DNA of 64,000 bases from Physcomitrium patens (GCF_000002425.4 NC_037256.1:15595242-15659241), one strand, 5' to 3'. Positions 51,481-63,281 are shown, numbered from the stretch's first letter. A program made the numbers and translations. The notes: generated from the letters alone by a model not told the origin.

Positions 51481-53639
51481 CTATAGCCAATCACTGATTT
51501 TACTGGACAGACAGACACCATATTATAAATAAATAAATAAATAAATAAATGTATACAAAAATAAATAAAGAGGATATCAAAATCTTTACAATCTTACAGG
51601 CTGACAAAAATGCCTTTAAAAATGATTTTTAGTTCACTACAAGAATCCATAAGTAAGTTTGTTAGTTGATTTGATTTGAACTTAAAACCAAGGGAATCTT
51701 TCATCTCATTTTTGATATTTTAGACTTATTTTAGTATTGCAACTTTGTAGTGTTTTTTTTTTTTTTTTTTTTTTTTTTCAAAATAAATTTTAGGGATTTT
51801 TGTAATAATAAAATGAAATATTTTCTTTTATAGCATCTAAATTATAACTCAATAATTAAAATAAAAAATCTAATTTGAAGATAATGTTTAAAAATCATAA
51901 TATGAAAGAACATAGTTGGCAATTTTTATATTCCAAATCTCAAATCTCAATGATTGCTTGTTATACAACTTGACAAATATGATATATTGTTTTATTCTAA
52001 ATCCATGAATTATTATATTGAGCATCTATTCTGAATCCAAACAATTAAAAATTACACATTTTTATTTTCAGCTTTTGAGTATGTACTGTAATAATTTTGA
52101 TTACAAAAATAGAAACAAAAAAATTTCTGAATTACAAAATATTTTAATAAATATTAAATGTAATATTAAATATAAAATTTTGATTAAATGTTTATTTATT
52201 AAATGTAATATTTTATTTATTTATATTTAATTTATTAAATGTAATATTTTTTATATTTTATTGAATCTAAAACAGTCTCATCAACATGTATTTTTATCAG
52301 ATCTTATTCTATGCCATACTGCAGTTTGAACACTTTATAATCTTATCAAATTTTCTACTATTGCATGTGCTGCCCAACCATATACATTAGGAGGTTTTAA
52401 ACATGGCCTTTCTAGGTAACATTTCAAAATACCACTTGATACTTCACCAAATTATCTACCTTGCAAGGTGGATGATTTTATAATCAAAATATCAAAAGAG
52501 GGGTGGATCAAATATTAAAAACCACATCACTTGCCTCCGCTCTCTTTCCTTTGACTCCATACCATATGAGAGTCAAATATCAAGGAATAATAAAGTTTTA
52601 ACAATGATACTTTGGATTTGATATATTATATGATCCTAAAAATATGAGATGTTGAATCTTGGTTATTTGATTTTAAAAAATTACCATGTTTGAAATCTTT
52701 TATTATATAAATTTCAATTATTTAATCTAAACTATTCACTAAATAATTATTTGTTGAACATTCTCACTAAGTGAATATATACATCAATACAAAATCAAAA
52801 GCATAATTTGAGTCAATGCCTAGTGTTGTGATGCAATATGACTAATAGGTGAAAGAGTGAAAAAAATATTATATTTTAGAAGATCTTATTTCAAAATATT
52901 ATAGCAAATTATCTTAGAAATATAGATAATAGTCAAAAGGTAGTTAATTAAAAGTATAAATATTATTTTTTTACAAAATAGACTTCTACTTATTTTATAG
53001 GGCCATAAATAAGGTAAATAAGATAAATTAGAAAAATAAAAAATAAATACATATATAAGAGAGAGTTAGGAGTTGATTTTAGCAAAAATTACCTCAAGAA
53101 GACAAAAATTGATACTAGGAGAGGACCAATTGTCAACTTGGATTGAAATCAAACTTCAAGGCACAAAACTATACATCTATAGTGACTCTAGGATTTTTTT
53201 GCAAATTAAAGAGTGGAATTTGGGAGAAGACTTTATAGGATTTCTTAAAAAATTAGTTTCAAAAAATTTGAGTTTATAATGACTTTATAAGAGCTTTGCA
53301 AAGTTAAGGTTGTTTTGGAGGACTCTAGGTTTTATGAAATAAAATAAGATTTACAATTTGGATAATTTTGTGCATTTTATAGCAAATTTTTAAGTGAAAT
53401 TTTGAGGGATTGTGAGTATAATTGTATTAAATATAATTTGTGAATTTTAGCTTAATTCGAGAGTTAATTTAGATGTTATTGAAGTTCAAGTAGATTAGAG
53501 TCTTTGAAATTGGATTTTTATATTTAATAAGAATATCTAAGATTTGCAACAATTTACCTACTGAATTTTTACCTAAAAAATTGAGAGATGTATAAAATTT
53601 TAAGCAAGATCAATAGTTTAGTCAATAGATATTAAGGTT

Positions 53640-54075
53640 TTAAAATTACCTTAGGATTGATTTGAATTGGTTAAAACTTGGTTAGGATTTATTTAAGGAT
53701 TGATTAAGGTTTGGTTTAGGATTTAAGATTTTATTAAGATTTTATTTAGAGTTTAGAATTTGATTAGGATTTGATTAGGATTTGATTAGGATTTGATTTA
53801 GATTTTAGAATTTTATTTAGATTTGATTTAGAATTTAGGATTTAATTAATATTGATTTAGGATTTAAGATCTAATTAGGATTGATTTAGGATTTTGAGTT
53901 TCTTAAGGATTTTTTTAAGGATTGTTGTTGTTGTTGTTGTTGTTGTTGTTTTTTTTTTTTTTTTTTTTTTTTTTGAATTTCTTTAGGATTTCTTTAAGAT
54001 TCTTGTGGATTTATTTTAGATTTCTTTAGGATTTTTTAAAAAGTTGTTATTATTATTATTATTGTTGTTGTTATT

Positions 54076-54109
<34 letters not shown>

Positions 54110-54120
54110 TATTTTTATTT
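53640..54120 (+). repeat. C-depleted low-complexity tract with degenerate GGATTTGATTA repeats and GTT/ATT arrays
   Basis: Between 53640 and 53920 the plus strand is nearly devoid of C and is built from variants of GGATTTGATTA and TTTAGGATT. It then passes into (GTT)n at 53923-53950, a T run to about 53974, and mixed ATT/GTT arrays at about 54044-54108. It looks like serial slippage expansion of a short seed. Confidence 0.8.
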
Positions 54121-54809
54121 ATTTATTTTTTTTAAAAATTCTTTAGGTATCTTTAAGATTTTTTAAATATTTTTTATGAATTTTTTAGAAATTTTTTAGG
54201 ATTTATTTAATTTTTTTTATAACTTATTTGAAAATTTAATTTTTCTTGATAAATTTTTGATTATATTTATTAAGCTTCAATTGTAATTTATATAGGACTT
54301 ATTTGGACTTATTGTTGCAAATTTCTTTTACCTTCCACAGCCAAGTACTTGGTGCATTTTCAAACAAGACTTCATGTAATACAACATTGGTGTTGTGTTT
54401 TATACAATGCAATTCATTTTTATACAACTGCTAAAGTACACATTTTGATGTTTAGAATAAGATAGTGCTTCAAAGATATACATACTCAAGTGTTGGTCTA
54501 AATTAATGTAAGAGTGAAAAACATAATCCAATAGCAAGATTGCAAACTATTTCACAAGAATAGAATTCACTAATACAAAAATTAGCAATTCTAATTTTAT
54601 ATTTGTGTACATATTTTTATAAGTTTGGTCACCAATAATGAATAGAAGATATTCTTTTTTCTACATACTAGAGTTGTAACTTTTTTAATTTAAGGAAGAA
54701 TAAAAAGGCCTATAAAGCCCACATAAATGGAATCAATATATGCTATAATTGTAAGTATTTTCACCAATAATCTAAATTGATCATACATGAGAGAAATATG
54801 ATAATCTTA

Positions 54810-55369
54810 TGTCACAAATATATATATATATATATCTATTGTAATTATTATCAAGGTAATATGAATAAATAGAAATAGGTAGACGTAGATTAATTTCATA
54901 ATACCTTCTAGATAAACTTTTTAAAAGCTTCTTAGATACTGTTTTAACTTTACATGTGTTTGTAATTGATTGGTAGGTTAGGAACTTTGTCAATAAGATA
55001 ACCACGTGCCACATATATTAGAAGCTTGGAGAATAAGTTAATTATGTTGTACCAATATAGGAAACTTTGCTTATAAGTTAAGATATATGTCATGTAAAGT
55101 CAATATATTTTTGAGGGTCCTATAGAATATCACTACATAGATCTTAGATAGATAATATATATAGATGCAAGAGTGAAGCCTTCTTCACTCTTGTCAACTC
55201 CTTTCTTGTTTCTAGTCTAATTTCAAGAGTCTCTAGTTTCCTTGTCTTTTGGCAATAGCCATTCTAATTTCTTTTTAAATATATATACTTCTCTATTTCT
55301 ATTTTGTCATATTTTTTTGAAAGAGTCTCACTTGTTTATTTGCTTTCATTAAGTTCTTATCCTTGACAT
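54810..55369 (+). repeat. Solo LTR of the chromovirus family
   Basis: This 560-bp block begins TGTCACAAAT and ends CCTTGACA. It aligns along its length with the reverse complement of the chromovirus LTR at 62431-62991 (561 bp, ends TGTCACGG...CTTGACA). The flanks TCTTA (54805-54809) and TCCTA (55370-55374) look like a 5-bp target-site duplication with one later change. No primer site follows and no purine tract precedes it, so it is a solo LTR left by recombination. A TATA-like stretch (55152-55164) precedes a perfect hairpin. The visible divergence between the two LTRs points to different insertion times or subfamilies. Confidence 0.88.
55168..55193 (+). other. Perfect 11-bp hairpin just downstream of the LTR TATA box
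   Basis: CAAGAGTGAAG, a CCTT loop, then CTTCACTCTTG. It starts a few bases downstream of a TATATATAG stretch, near the likely transcription start. The related LTR keeps a 10-bp version at 62611-62634. Confidence 0.85.
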
Positions 55370-56646
55370 CCTACTCACCATATTAGGTAGATGTTTGATG
55401 ATGAATTCTTAAAAGAATCATTCTTAATATATGATATGGTTGTAAGTATATATACCAATGTAAGTACTTTAAGAGTTTAATTTAAAAGATCCAATGTATG
55501 AGAGAAGTTTGATTTGCTTGCTTTAGGTGTACAATATAGTTGATTCATATATTACAATTCTAATTCACCTTATTACTTTAACTCTAGTTAATAAGGATCT
55601 CAATAATTATGTCTTAGCATTGGTTGTATTGTAATAAATATTTTAATTAGGATGTTAATAGATTTTTGTCTTAACAAAGAATCCATATTCATAAAAGCTA
55701 AAATTATCACTTTCCATCAATTAAGATATTTGAAGAAAACTAATGATACTCAATAATACATATAATATATTAAAAAAATAATAAGATTTGAGACAATTCT
55801 AATGATTTATGAAGCATGTCATCTTCTTTGTAGAAAAAATTTAAAATCTATATAGCAACATCAAAATAAATAAAAATAGTCATTAGTATTTTTGATTAAT
55901 TTACATTAATTGAAGCATCAAGTAATTTCATTAAAAAATGTCTAAGTATTTTTATTTATCAATCACTTTTGATTACACTCTTTAATTTTAGACCTTTAAT
56001 TTTATCATATAAATATAGATAAAATATAAAAATAACCAAATCATTAAAAAACCAAATTCAATAATAACTTATTAGCATCAATGTTACATTGTATCAATTT
56101 AATTCATTTGAAAATTTATAATTTTTATTGTAAGAAACTATTTTAATTTAATATTCTTCTTTAATATATATGTATTATATATACATATTATAATACAATA
56201 TACTTATTGTCCTTCTTTTATTACAACTTGCACTTCATATTTAATCATGCATTCACGTTCAATTGCATTCAGTTGTAAGAAAAAAAATAAGCCCAATGAA
56301 TTCTTTTTATTGTTGATTTCTACAATAACATAATATCTTTGATAATAATCAATGTTATTAATATAATGTGATTCATTATAATATTGTTGATGAAAATGTG
56401 AACAAAATTTTACTTTGTTTAAAACAACGTTTAAAGTATGATAAAATGAATTCATGACAAAAAATTCAATCCACTATGTTTACATCAAAATTTGATTCAA
56501 ACCAAAACACTTCCAAAATAAAATTTTGCATGACTCAAAATAATGTTTCTAGTCCTATTATATTAAAGAATGTATGATTAACAATTGCAATAGATAACCT
56601 CCACATTATTGTCAAATATCCACCCCACTCCAAATACTACTTACTA

Positions 56647-56690
<44 letters not shown>

Positions 56691-57298
56691 ATATATATTT
56701 ATCTTGCATCTAAATGCAACATCAAAACTAAGTAATTACTTAATATACTCAATCAATTTCTAATACCATTGAATTGGAAATAACATAGTATATAATAGCC
56801 TATGTGTTGGGCCATGCTTCATTGCCAATTGTGTTCTCATTGGTATAGACAAAGATCACGGTCAGAATTATACTTGGCAAAATTCCATTGTCCCTCAAAA
56901 ACTCGTACCTAGCCTCATTGGTATTTGATTGTCTACTTCTCTTTGAATTATTGAACTTCACCTTCAATTGCATTTAATCTTAGAAAAAGAAAATGTGGCC
57001 TCAATTTTATTATCAATTGCATTCAATTGTAGAATCACAAAAAAAGAAAGAAAAAAAAAAACCTTATGAACTCTTTGTGAATTCTACTTCAGTGCATTTA
57101 GTCACAAAATTACAAAAAAAGAAAATCGCCCTATGAATTCCTTGTGAACTCCATGTGAACTCCCTTTCAATTTTGGTCAAGCTTTTGTTTTGTTTTAAAC
57201 TCCATACAACGTTAAGTTTTTTGATAAAAACCAAGAAAGGTGCATGCAATGAATGAAAGCTACGTCTTATCTCTTTAAATATTCTTAATATATAAATA

Positions 57299-57330
<32 letters not shown>

Positions 57331-57353
57331 TTTATATCATATATTATAATATA
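55370..57353 (+). other. AT-rich intergenic DNA with degenerate repeats
   Basis: No gene seen. There is an (AT)n array at 56649-56688 and another at about 57299-57323 that abuts the outer edge of the next LTR. Several diverged copies of a block built on TCAATTGCATTCAATTG plus an A-rich run lie at about 56255-56310 and 56960-57160. Confidence 0.5.
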
Positions 57354-58097
57354 TGTAGAATAGATATTAATTCGTTTCTATAAGATATTGATAAAATAGA
57401 CTAATAGTCCATAGAATAGTTACTTCAGGAAGACGGATGGTTAATTTAGTTATTAAAAGCGGTTAATTACAAGATTATAGTTAAAATCTGGGAATAGGGA
57501 GTAAATATATAGGAGTTGTAGAAGTTAGTCTGAGGGCTAGACTATGATAGTCATGAGCCAAGATAAGCTTGGTGCTACCTCTTTGTTTCTTTGTTTCTTT
57601 GTTGTTGAAAAGTAACGGATAGTTTTTGAATATTGAGAAGTGAGTGTGTGAAATAAATCAAAGATTGATTTATGAATTATTGATTATGTATTTGGAGCAG
57701 TGAGTGATTAAATTATATGAGGAGTTATTAGAAGATTATGATTGTTGTTTATTGAGAGCTGTAAGTGTTTCAGTAGAGGAAGTCTGTGATTACAAAAATT
57801 ATGTGAATTCAGACTAGTTGGAGAGAAGTCTATTATTTCTGGTGTTGGATAGAAATTATGTGTTTTGAGTGGTCTTTTGAGAGTGCAAGGTTGCACACTG
57901 TTGTTATCAGTTGATGAAGGAGTATTATTATTGGAAGAAAGCATTGTAATGTTTCTTGGTGTTTTAGTGGTTTGGAATACGGTTAATTATGTGACCCTAA
58001 TAAGTAAAACTGATGCACTTAGTCTTTCCATGTGTTTGAATTCTCCTATACAGGTTATTCTGAAAAGAATTGTAGAATAAGTAAAACGACAATCACA
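57354..58097 (+). repeat. 5' LTR of the second Athila/Tat-like element
   Basis: About 744 bp, starting TGTAGAATAG and ending ACAATCACA. The inner end is fixed by the primer site three bases later and by identity of the last bases with the other LTR (AAGTAAAACGACAA). The outer end is less certain because it abuts (AT)n sequence. The internal block GATAAGCTTGGTGCTA is shared with the left LTR. Confidence 0.7.
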
Positions 58098-58100
58098 TTT

Positions 58101-58117
58101 TGGCACTGCTGTTGGAG
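58101..58117 (+). other. Primer binding site, diverged tRNA-Asp type
   Basis: TGGCACTGCTGTTGGAG, three bases after the LTR end. It shares its first seven bases with the left copy's site and has drifted further from the tRNA-Asp complement. Confidence 0.6.
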
Positions 58118-58199
58118 CTAGACAATAGCATTGAGTGTTAGGAATTAACTGCCGATTTAGTTAGATGGGAGATAGGAAGCAAATTCAGTAGAATATTAT

Positions 58200-60450
58200 G
58201 AAAGAGTATAGTTATTAAGAATAAGAACTTAACAATAAAGAAAATACGGCAATCAAAAGAAAGAATAGAGAGATCGCAAGTAAGAAATTTTTTACGTAAT
58301 GAGCAAGAACAGAAGTTAAAAAGGAATCATTGACAAAGTTGGATTAAACCATGGTTGCATGCATGTTGGCATATCTGAGTATACTCAGAAGCTGATCGAC
58401 ATCAAATATTTCAGAAGTATATACTGTTAGAGAAATTGCCAAGAGTACTTGCGAAAAATTTGGTCAATAGACTAGCGTTTCCCTGAGGCCATTAACTGTG
58501 AGTAGAGGAATCATAGAAGAATTGGGTACTCCATTGGATACGTTTCCAATAACAGAAGCTTCCAATTCTGTCAAAACTAATTCCGTAGAGTGGCATAAAT
58601 TACATGTCAATAAAGGCCAATTTAGTGTATTTCAAAATCAGTCGTTTTCACCTCCAATTCAACCAAATAACTTAGTAAGAGACAATAATAATAAATTGAT
58701 GAAACTTAAAAATTCAAAACAATCAATTGGAGAAGGCGCCAGTTGTTTTGACAAAAGATTAAGTGGAACATTGTTCTCTTCAAATGCAATGGGTAGTCCA
58801 GCAGTTCCAATAGCAGTACAAATGGGTGACGTGAGCAATCGTCCACCGAGCGTGGCTCCATTACCTACTTTTAGGGGTTTTTTGGGTGCAGATCTCGATT
58901 AATATTTGTCTCAATTTTTAACAACATGTGTAGCGAATAATGAAAGAACTAAAGATATTTAGTTATGATGGTTGCCAACAACCTTGAAAGATACAATATT
59001 TGAATGGTACAATCGTCAACCAATGGCTCAATTTTTCAATTGAAAAGCATTGAAGAATACATTTTTAATCCATTTTTGTCCAATTGGTTTTGAGGATCGA
59101 CTTCGAGAAAGATTAATGACTAGCAAAATGGATCCAAGAGAGGTAGTGGGATCATATTATGGTCGTGTAGTAGATATACTCCGCAAGTGGCTAAATCACC
59201 AAATGCCAGAGACTTTTGTATTATCCATATTAATCAACGGATTGCACCCACCCAAACTGAAAATGTTTGTAAAAGAGGCTCAATCAAATACGGTAACTAC
59301 ATCTCTTAATAGAACCAAGATTTGAGAGGAATGCCATTATGATCAGTTTTTAACTGTGGGTGCCACGATGATTCCAGTTCAAGGCAGCTATCAAAATCCG
59401 ACTTGGAATGAATCAGTGGGTAGTTATTCATGGATGTTAGAAACAGTGGCCAATTCCAATGATAATATTCAAGGGCCAGTTAATGTCATTCCATTGCAAG
59501 CTATTCCATCGAACGTGAAAACAATGTATGCTCCATATTTTCTATATCAACAATAAGCATTAACTACGACAGAGTTATCATTAATACTAGCCCAAAGAGA
59601 TTCGAATGAAATCTTGTTATTGAACCTGACAAAGAAAATGGAAGAAATGGCCGTTAATATGGCCAATGATAAGGAGAAGAGGCACAAGCCTACCAATACT
59701 AGGACCAATGTATGGTACAATAATTATAAGGGCCACTGTCATTTGATAACAGAATACCTTTTACCTTCACAAATGATGGATCAATGTATATTTTGCAGAG
59801 GAAAGCACTTAACAGCTAATTGTTGGAATTGGCAAAGGCAACAACAATTCAGTAATCAGACCATGATTCCACTGACTCAGTAGAAAGTCAATCAAGTTCA
59901 AATGAGAAATATGTTTGGATGGAATGGAAATCGATCTAATCGAAAAAATCAAGCATTCAATAACTTTCAAAGTTTCAATTTTAATCAGAAGTCTATATTA
60001 AACCTCCAGAACTCTGGTAAAGAGGAGTAGAGGTATAAGCAATATGTTCCATTGGCGTCATCAAACTAAGTACCCTCCGTAGCAATGAGACAACCAGGAT
60101 CATTTCTAACCCTACATGGAACAAGCCTAGTAGGTATATACTAGTGGAGACACCCAATATGCCTGATGGAGGTGCAAGAAGACTACTTTGTTGTTTTTAT
60201 TGTAGATAGATTAGTCATTATGCTAGTGAATGTCTCAATCCCAAAATGAGTGACGATTATGCACCAGTGTGTGGAAATTGCAAGTAGTTGGGGCATACTT
60301 ATCAATAATGTCATGCTCCGTTTAATTTCAATAATCGAGATCAGCAAATCAAAAGCCAAAGAAAAATCGAGAAGATAAATCAAGGTCTCTAAGATTCTCA
60401 AGTAAATCGAGTGGAATGTGTCCAAGCTGTTCTTACCAAGAGTTAGTAAA
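58200..60450 (+). pseudogene. gag region of the second Athila/Tat-like element
   Basis: Contains the same capsid block as the left copy (LPTFRGFLGADLD near 58860-58900; compare LLTFWGLPGADLD), a stretch at 59050-59325 resembling the retrotransposon gag C-terminal part, and cysteine/histidine-rich knuckle sequence at about 59730-59830 and 60190-60310. Broken throughout. Confidence 0.8.
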
Positions 60451-60665
60451 ATGGAAAAGGACTAATTCAACATTTGGGTGAGCTTGATGCGAAGGGCCAA
60501 TTTGACCCAATTATGGGGACATCCAATCCAGGTCCTGTTACAGGCCTCTTACCTAGTATGAGACTTGACTTGGTTGGGCAACCCAATGAAGTCTTAATCA
60601 TGGAGGCTTCAATTCCGTTCCTAAAAGTTCTGTTCTCTACGCAGTTTTGAGAAACATCGTATCTA

Positions 60666-62430
60666 TTGAAAGATCCTCTCGAGGGCACAAATTTCAAGGA
60701 AGCTCAAGCTACTGTTTCAATTTCAAGTCCAAGGCGGAAGAATATCTTACTTCTCGGAGTTAAACTCAATCCAATGAAAAGAAAGAGGGCATTGGGAATT
60801 ACCTTAAATATGGAATCCTATGACATTTTGAAGGATCTGGATGCTATTTGGCCTTCTATTTCTATGAAGCAACTTTTAGCAGTTATACCAAAATGTTGTT
60901 CTACATTGAATTCATCGTTAACATGGCATAAACAACGCAATAAGGAAGTTTGTGAAGTTAGTTTGAACCTTGACCCAGGTATACCAACCATCGATGTTTT
61001 GATTGACAATATTATGATCTCAAGTGTTCAAGTAGATGGTGGTTCCAACATCAATTTAATGAATGCTGATACAATGGATGCTTTAGATTTGGAACACTTA
61101 GTACCTATAACATTGGTATTAAGGATGGCAGATCATAGCCAGGTTAAACCAATGGATATTTTATGGAGTGTTCAAACTATAATTATTGGTATTGCATATG
61201 AAATCGATTATATCATCTTTTGATTACAACATTCAACTTTATCGTATCTAATTTTATTGGAACAATTCTAACTTTATCAAACAAAGGCCAAGAATGATTG
61301 AGGTCGAGGTACTTTGACAATTGGCAAGGGCAAAGATAAAATGACATTACAGATGTATCCAGTATATTATCATGGGGAGTCTCAATTGCCAGCTTTCAAA
61401 TTGACATCAGATGATGAGTTTAGCTTCAATGATGATGCAATAGCACTGATTACGGAGGTACCTATGGAAGCAGTCCAACACCTTCGAGTGTTACACCAAT
61501 GTGGAGGTCTAGGAGAGTACTTGATATATCTATCAGATTTGTAAATCTCTGCTAAAGTTAATATTGATTGGATGACTAAGTATGATGTATATTATGTTAG
61601 TGCCCTGGACACAGGATTCAGTACTTTACACATGTCGGACTTACCACCTGATTTTTAAGTAGCGCGGGGATTGAAACAAAACATTGCCATTGTAACTTTA
61701 TATCAAACTATTAACTTGGCAATCACAGTAGAACCTCGGACAATTAAGGTCTACGAAGGTATTAAGGAGCAGGAGTTGACTTGTTGGACAAATTTTTTCT
61801 TACATCATAAGTCTGCTTTTACTTGGACTTATGCTGATTTAAAAGGTATTTCCACTGAAGTCTGTGAGCATCGTATTATTTTAGAGGAGAACGCTAAACC
61901 TATACGGTGGAGGCAACATCGCTTCAATCCGAAATATTCTCTCATGGTAAAGGAGGAATTGGACAAGCTTCTCGTGGTTGGTTTTATTTACCTAGTACCG
62001 AATAGTGAGTAGGTTTCTCCAATCGTGATGGTGCCAAAAAAAAACGAAAAAATCCGAATTTGATTGGATTTTTGGAAACTTAATGCAGCTACCAAGAAAG
62101 ATTACTTCCCATTACCTTTGACGGATAATATATTGGATGCCATAGTAGGTCACAAATTTTATTCGTTCCTCGATGGATTTTTTTGGGTATAGTCAAGTTT
62201 AAATTCCATCGGAAGACCAGTTCAAAACAACCTTTACTATAGATTGGGGCACATTTGCTTATTGCGTAATTCTTTTTGGGTTATACAATGCTCGAGCCAC
62301 ATTTCACAGAATGATGACTCAAACCTTCTAAGACTATCTCTAGATGTTTATGGAGACCCTTTTAAATGACTTTTGTGCATTCAACACAAAACAAGATCAT
62401 CTTAGTTGTCTAAGAAAATGTTTGGCTGAG
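60666..62430 (+). pseudogene. Protease and partial reverse transcriptase of the second Athila/Tat-like element
   Basis: The protease region at about 60960-61220 carries VDGGSNINLMNADT, the D-G-G-S motif shared with the left copy. Reverse transcriptase sequence begins near 61850 (CEHRIILEENAKPIRWRQH) and continues to the catalytic-box region near 62360, ending abruptly at 62430. The following RNase H and integrase are not in the window on this strand. Confidence 0.83.
62426..62430 (+). other. Candidate 5-bp target site next to the nested chromovirus LTR
   Basis: CTGAG directly abuts the outer end of the LTR that ends at 62431. The matching copy should lie at the element's other end, outside the window, so the duplication cannot be confirmed here. 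Confidence 0.4.
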
Positions 62431-62991
62431 TGTCAAGGACAAGAACTTGATGAAAAAACAATCCAGACAAGTGAGCCTTCACTCAAAGAAAGGTAACAAA
62501 ATATAAATAAATAAGTATATATATTGAAAGAGAAACTAGAGTGGCTATTGCCAAAAGACAAGAAAACTAGAGACCCTTGAAATTAGACTAGAAGCAAGAA
62601 AGGAGTTGACAAGAGTGAAGAAGGCTTCACTCTTATTTCTATATATACTATCTAATTAAGGGTTACGTAGCGACATTCTATAGGACCTCCAATATGTGTT
62701 GACTTTATATGACACATGCCTTGACTTACAAGGCAAGTTTTTCTACATGTGGGCTACAAAATTAGCTTGATCTTCAAGCTAATAACATGTGTGGTACATG
62801 GCCAACTTGTTGACCATGTTTCTAATCCAAAAAGTCAATTAAAGACACCTATGAAGTCAAAGCAACATCTATAAAGCTTCTAGGAAGCTTTCATATTAAA
62901 TACTATAGAATTAACTTACTTTTACTTATTTTTACTTACTTCTATCTATTTGTATATGTAATTACTAGCTTAAATGAGTATGTCCGTGACA
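62431..62991 (-). repeat. 3' LTR of the nested chromovirus
   Basis: 561 bp, TGTCACGGACATACTC at 62991 to CTTGACA at 62431 on the minus strand. The purine tract immediately upstream fixes the start, and alignment with the solo LTR at 54810 fixes both ends. It holds a TATA-like stretch followed by a 10-bp hairpin at 62611-62634 (AAGAGTGAAG and its complement around a 4-nt loop). Confidence 0.92.
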
Positions 62992-63032
62992 TTACCCCTC
63001 CTTCTAGGGACGAGTTCCACGAGGAGCGGTCA

Positions 63033-63281
63033 TCATATGTTGAGGAAATCTATGATGCGACGAATTGTATTTGCCACATACTCTGATCTTTGTTCTCTAC
63101 GAAGATGATTGATAGGGCCTCTCAACCATCGGTAGTGTTCCATACTAGGGCGGAAAGACCACCCAGTTATTTGATCATTGTTGAGGCCTTCATAACTTCC
63201 TTCGAATAAAATATTTGGAACACCATCAGGAGTTGTTCCTACCTCTAACAAAATCACCAAACATCGAGAGTCCCTTCCCAA
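63033..63281 (-). other. Short frame between the chromodomain and the 3' LTR
   Basis: An 82-codon frame with protein-like composition (PDGVPNILFEGSYEGLN, GWSFRPSMEHYRWL) lies in the 3' region of the chromovirus, where none of the standard Gypsy proteins is expected. I do not recognise it. Additional frames at this place are known in some plant LTR elements. Chance is the main alternative. Confidence 0.35.

Larger units (their letters stand above)
44201..54809 (+). other. Long AT-rich intergenic DNA
   Basis: About 10.6 kb without a recognisable gene. Contents that can be named: (AT)n arrays at about 44478-44500, 44947-44987, 45901-45926, 45972-46001 and 47678-47706; an 11-bp tandem repeat at 46406; a probable SINE at 48173; a GC-richer island at about 50790-51480; a T run at about 51754-51778; and a C-depleted low-complexity tract at 53640-54120. 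Confidence 0.5.
57354..62430 (+). mobile_element. Broken Ty3/Gypsy element, Athila/Tat-like, second copy, interrupted by a nested element
   Basis: Same family as the left-hand element but on the plus strand: LTR, primer site, gag with zinc knuckles, protease and the first part of reverse transcriptase. It is more decayed than the left copy (perhaps twenty breaks). It is cut at 62430 within the reverse transcriptase region, where a chromovirus has inserted in the opposite orientation. The remainder presumably lies beyond the window, past the inserted element. Confidence 0.87.

Noticed and set aside
53073-53279. 68-codon plus-strand frame
   Set aside because: Single short frame in AT-rich DNA with no motif, no splice context and no neighbouring coding sequence.
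53690-53900. Possible interstitial telomere repeats (TTTAGG-like)
   Set aside because: The units are TTTAGGATT and GGATTTGATTA variants; no run of the plant TTTAGGG heptamer is present.
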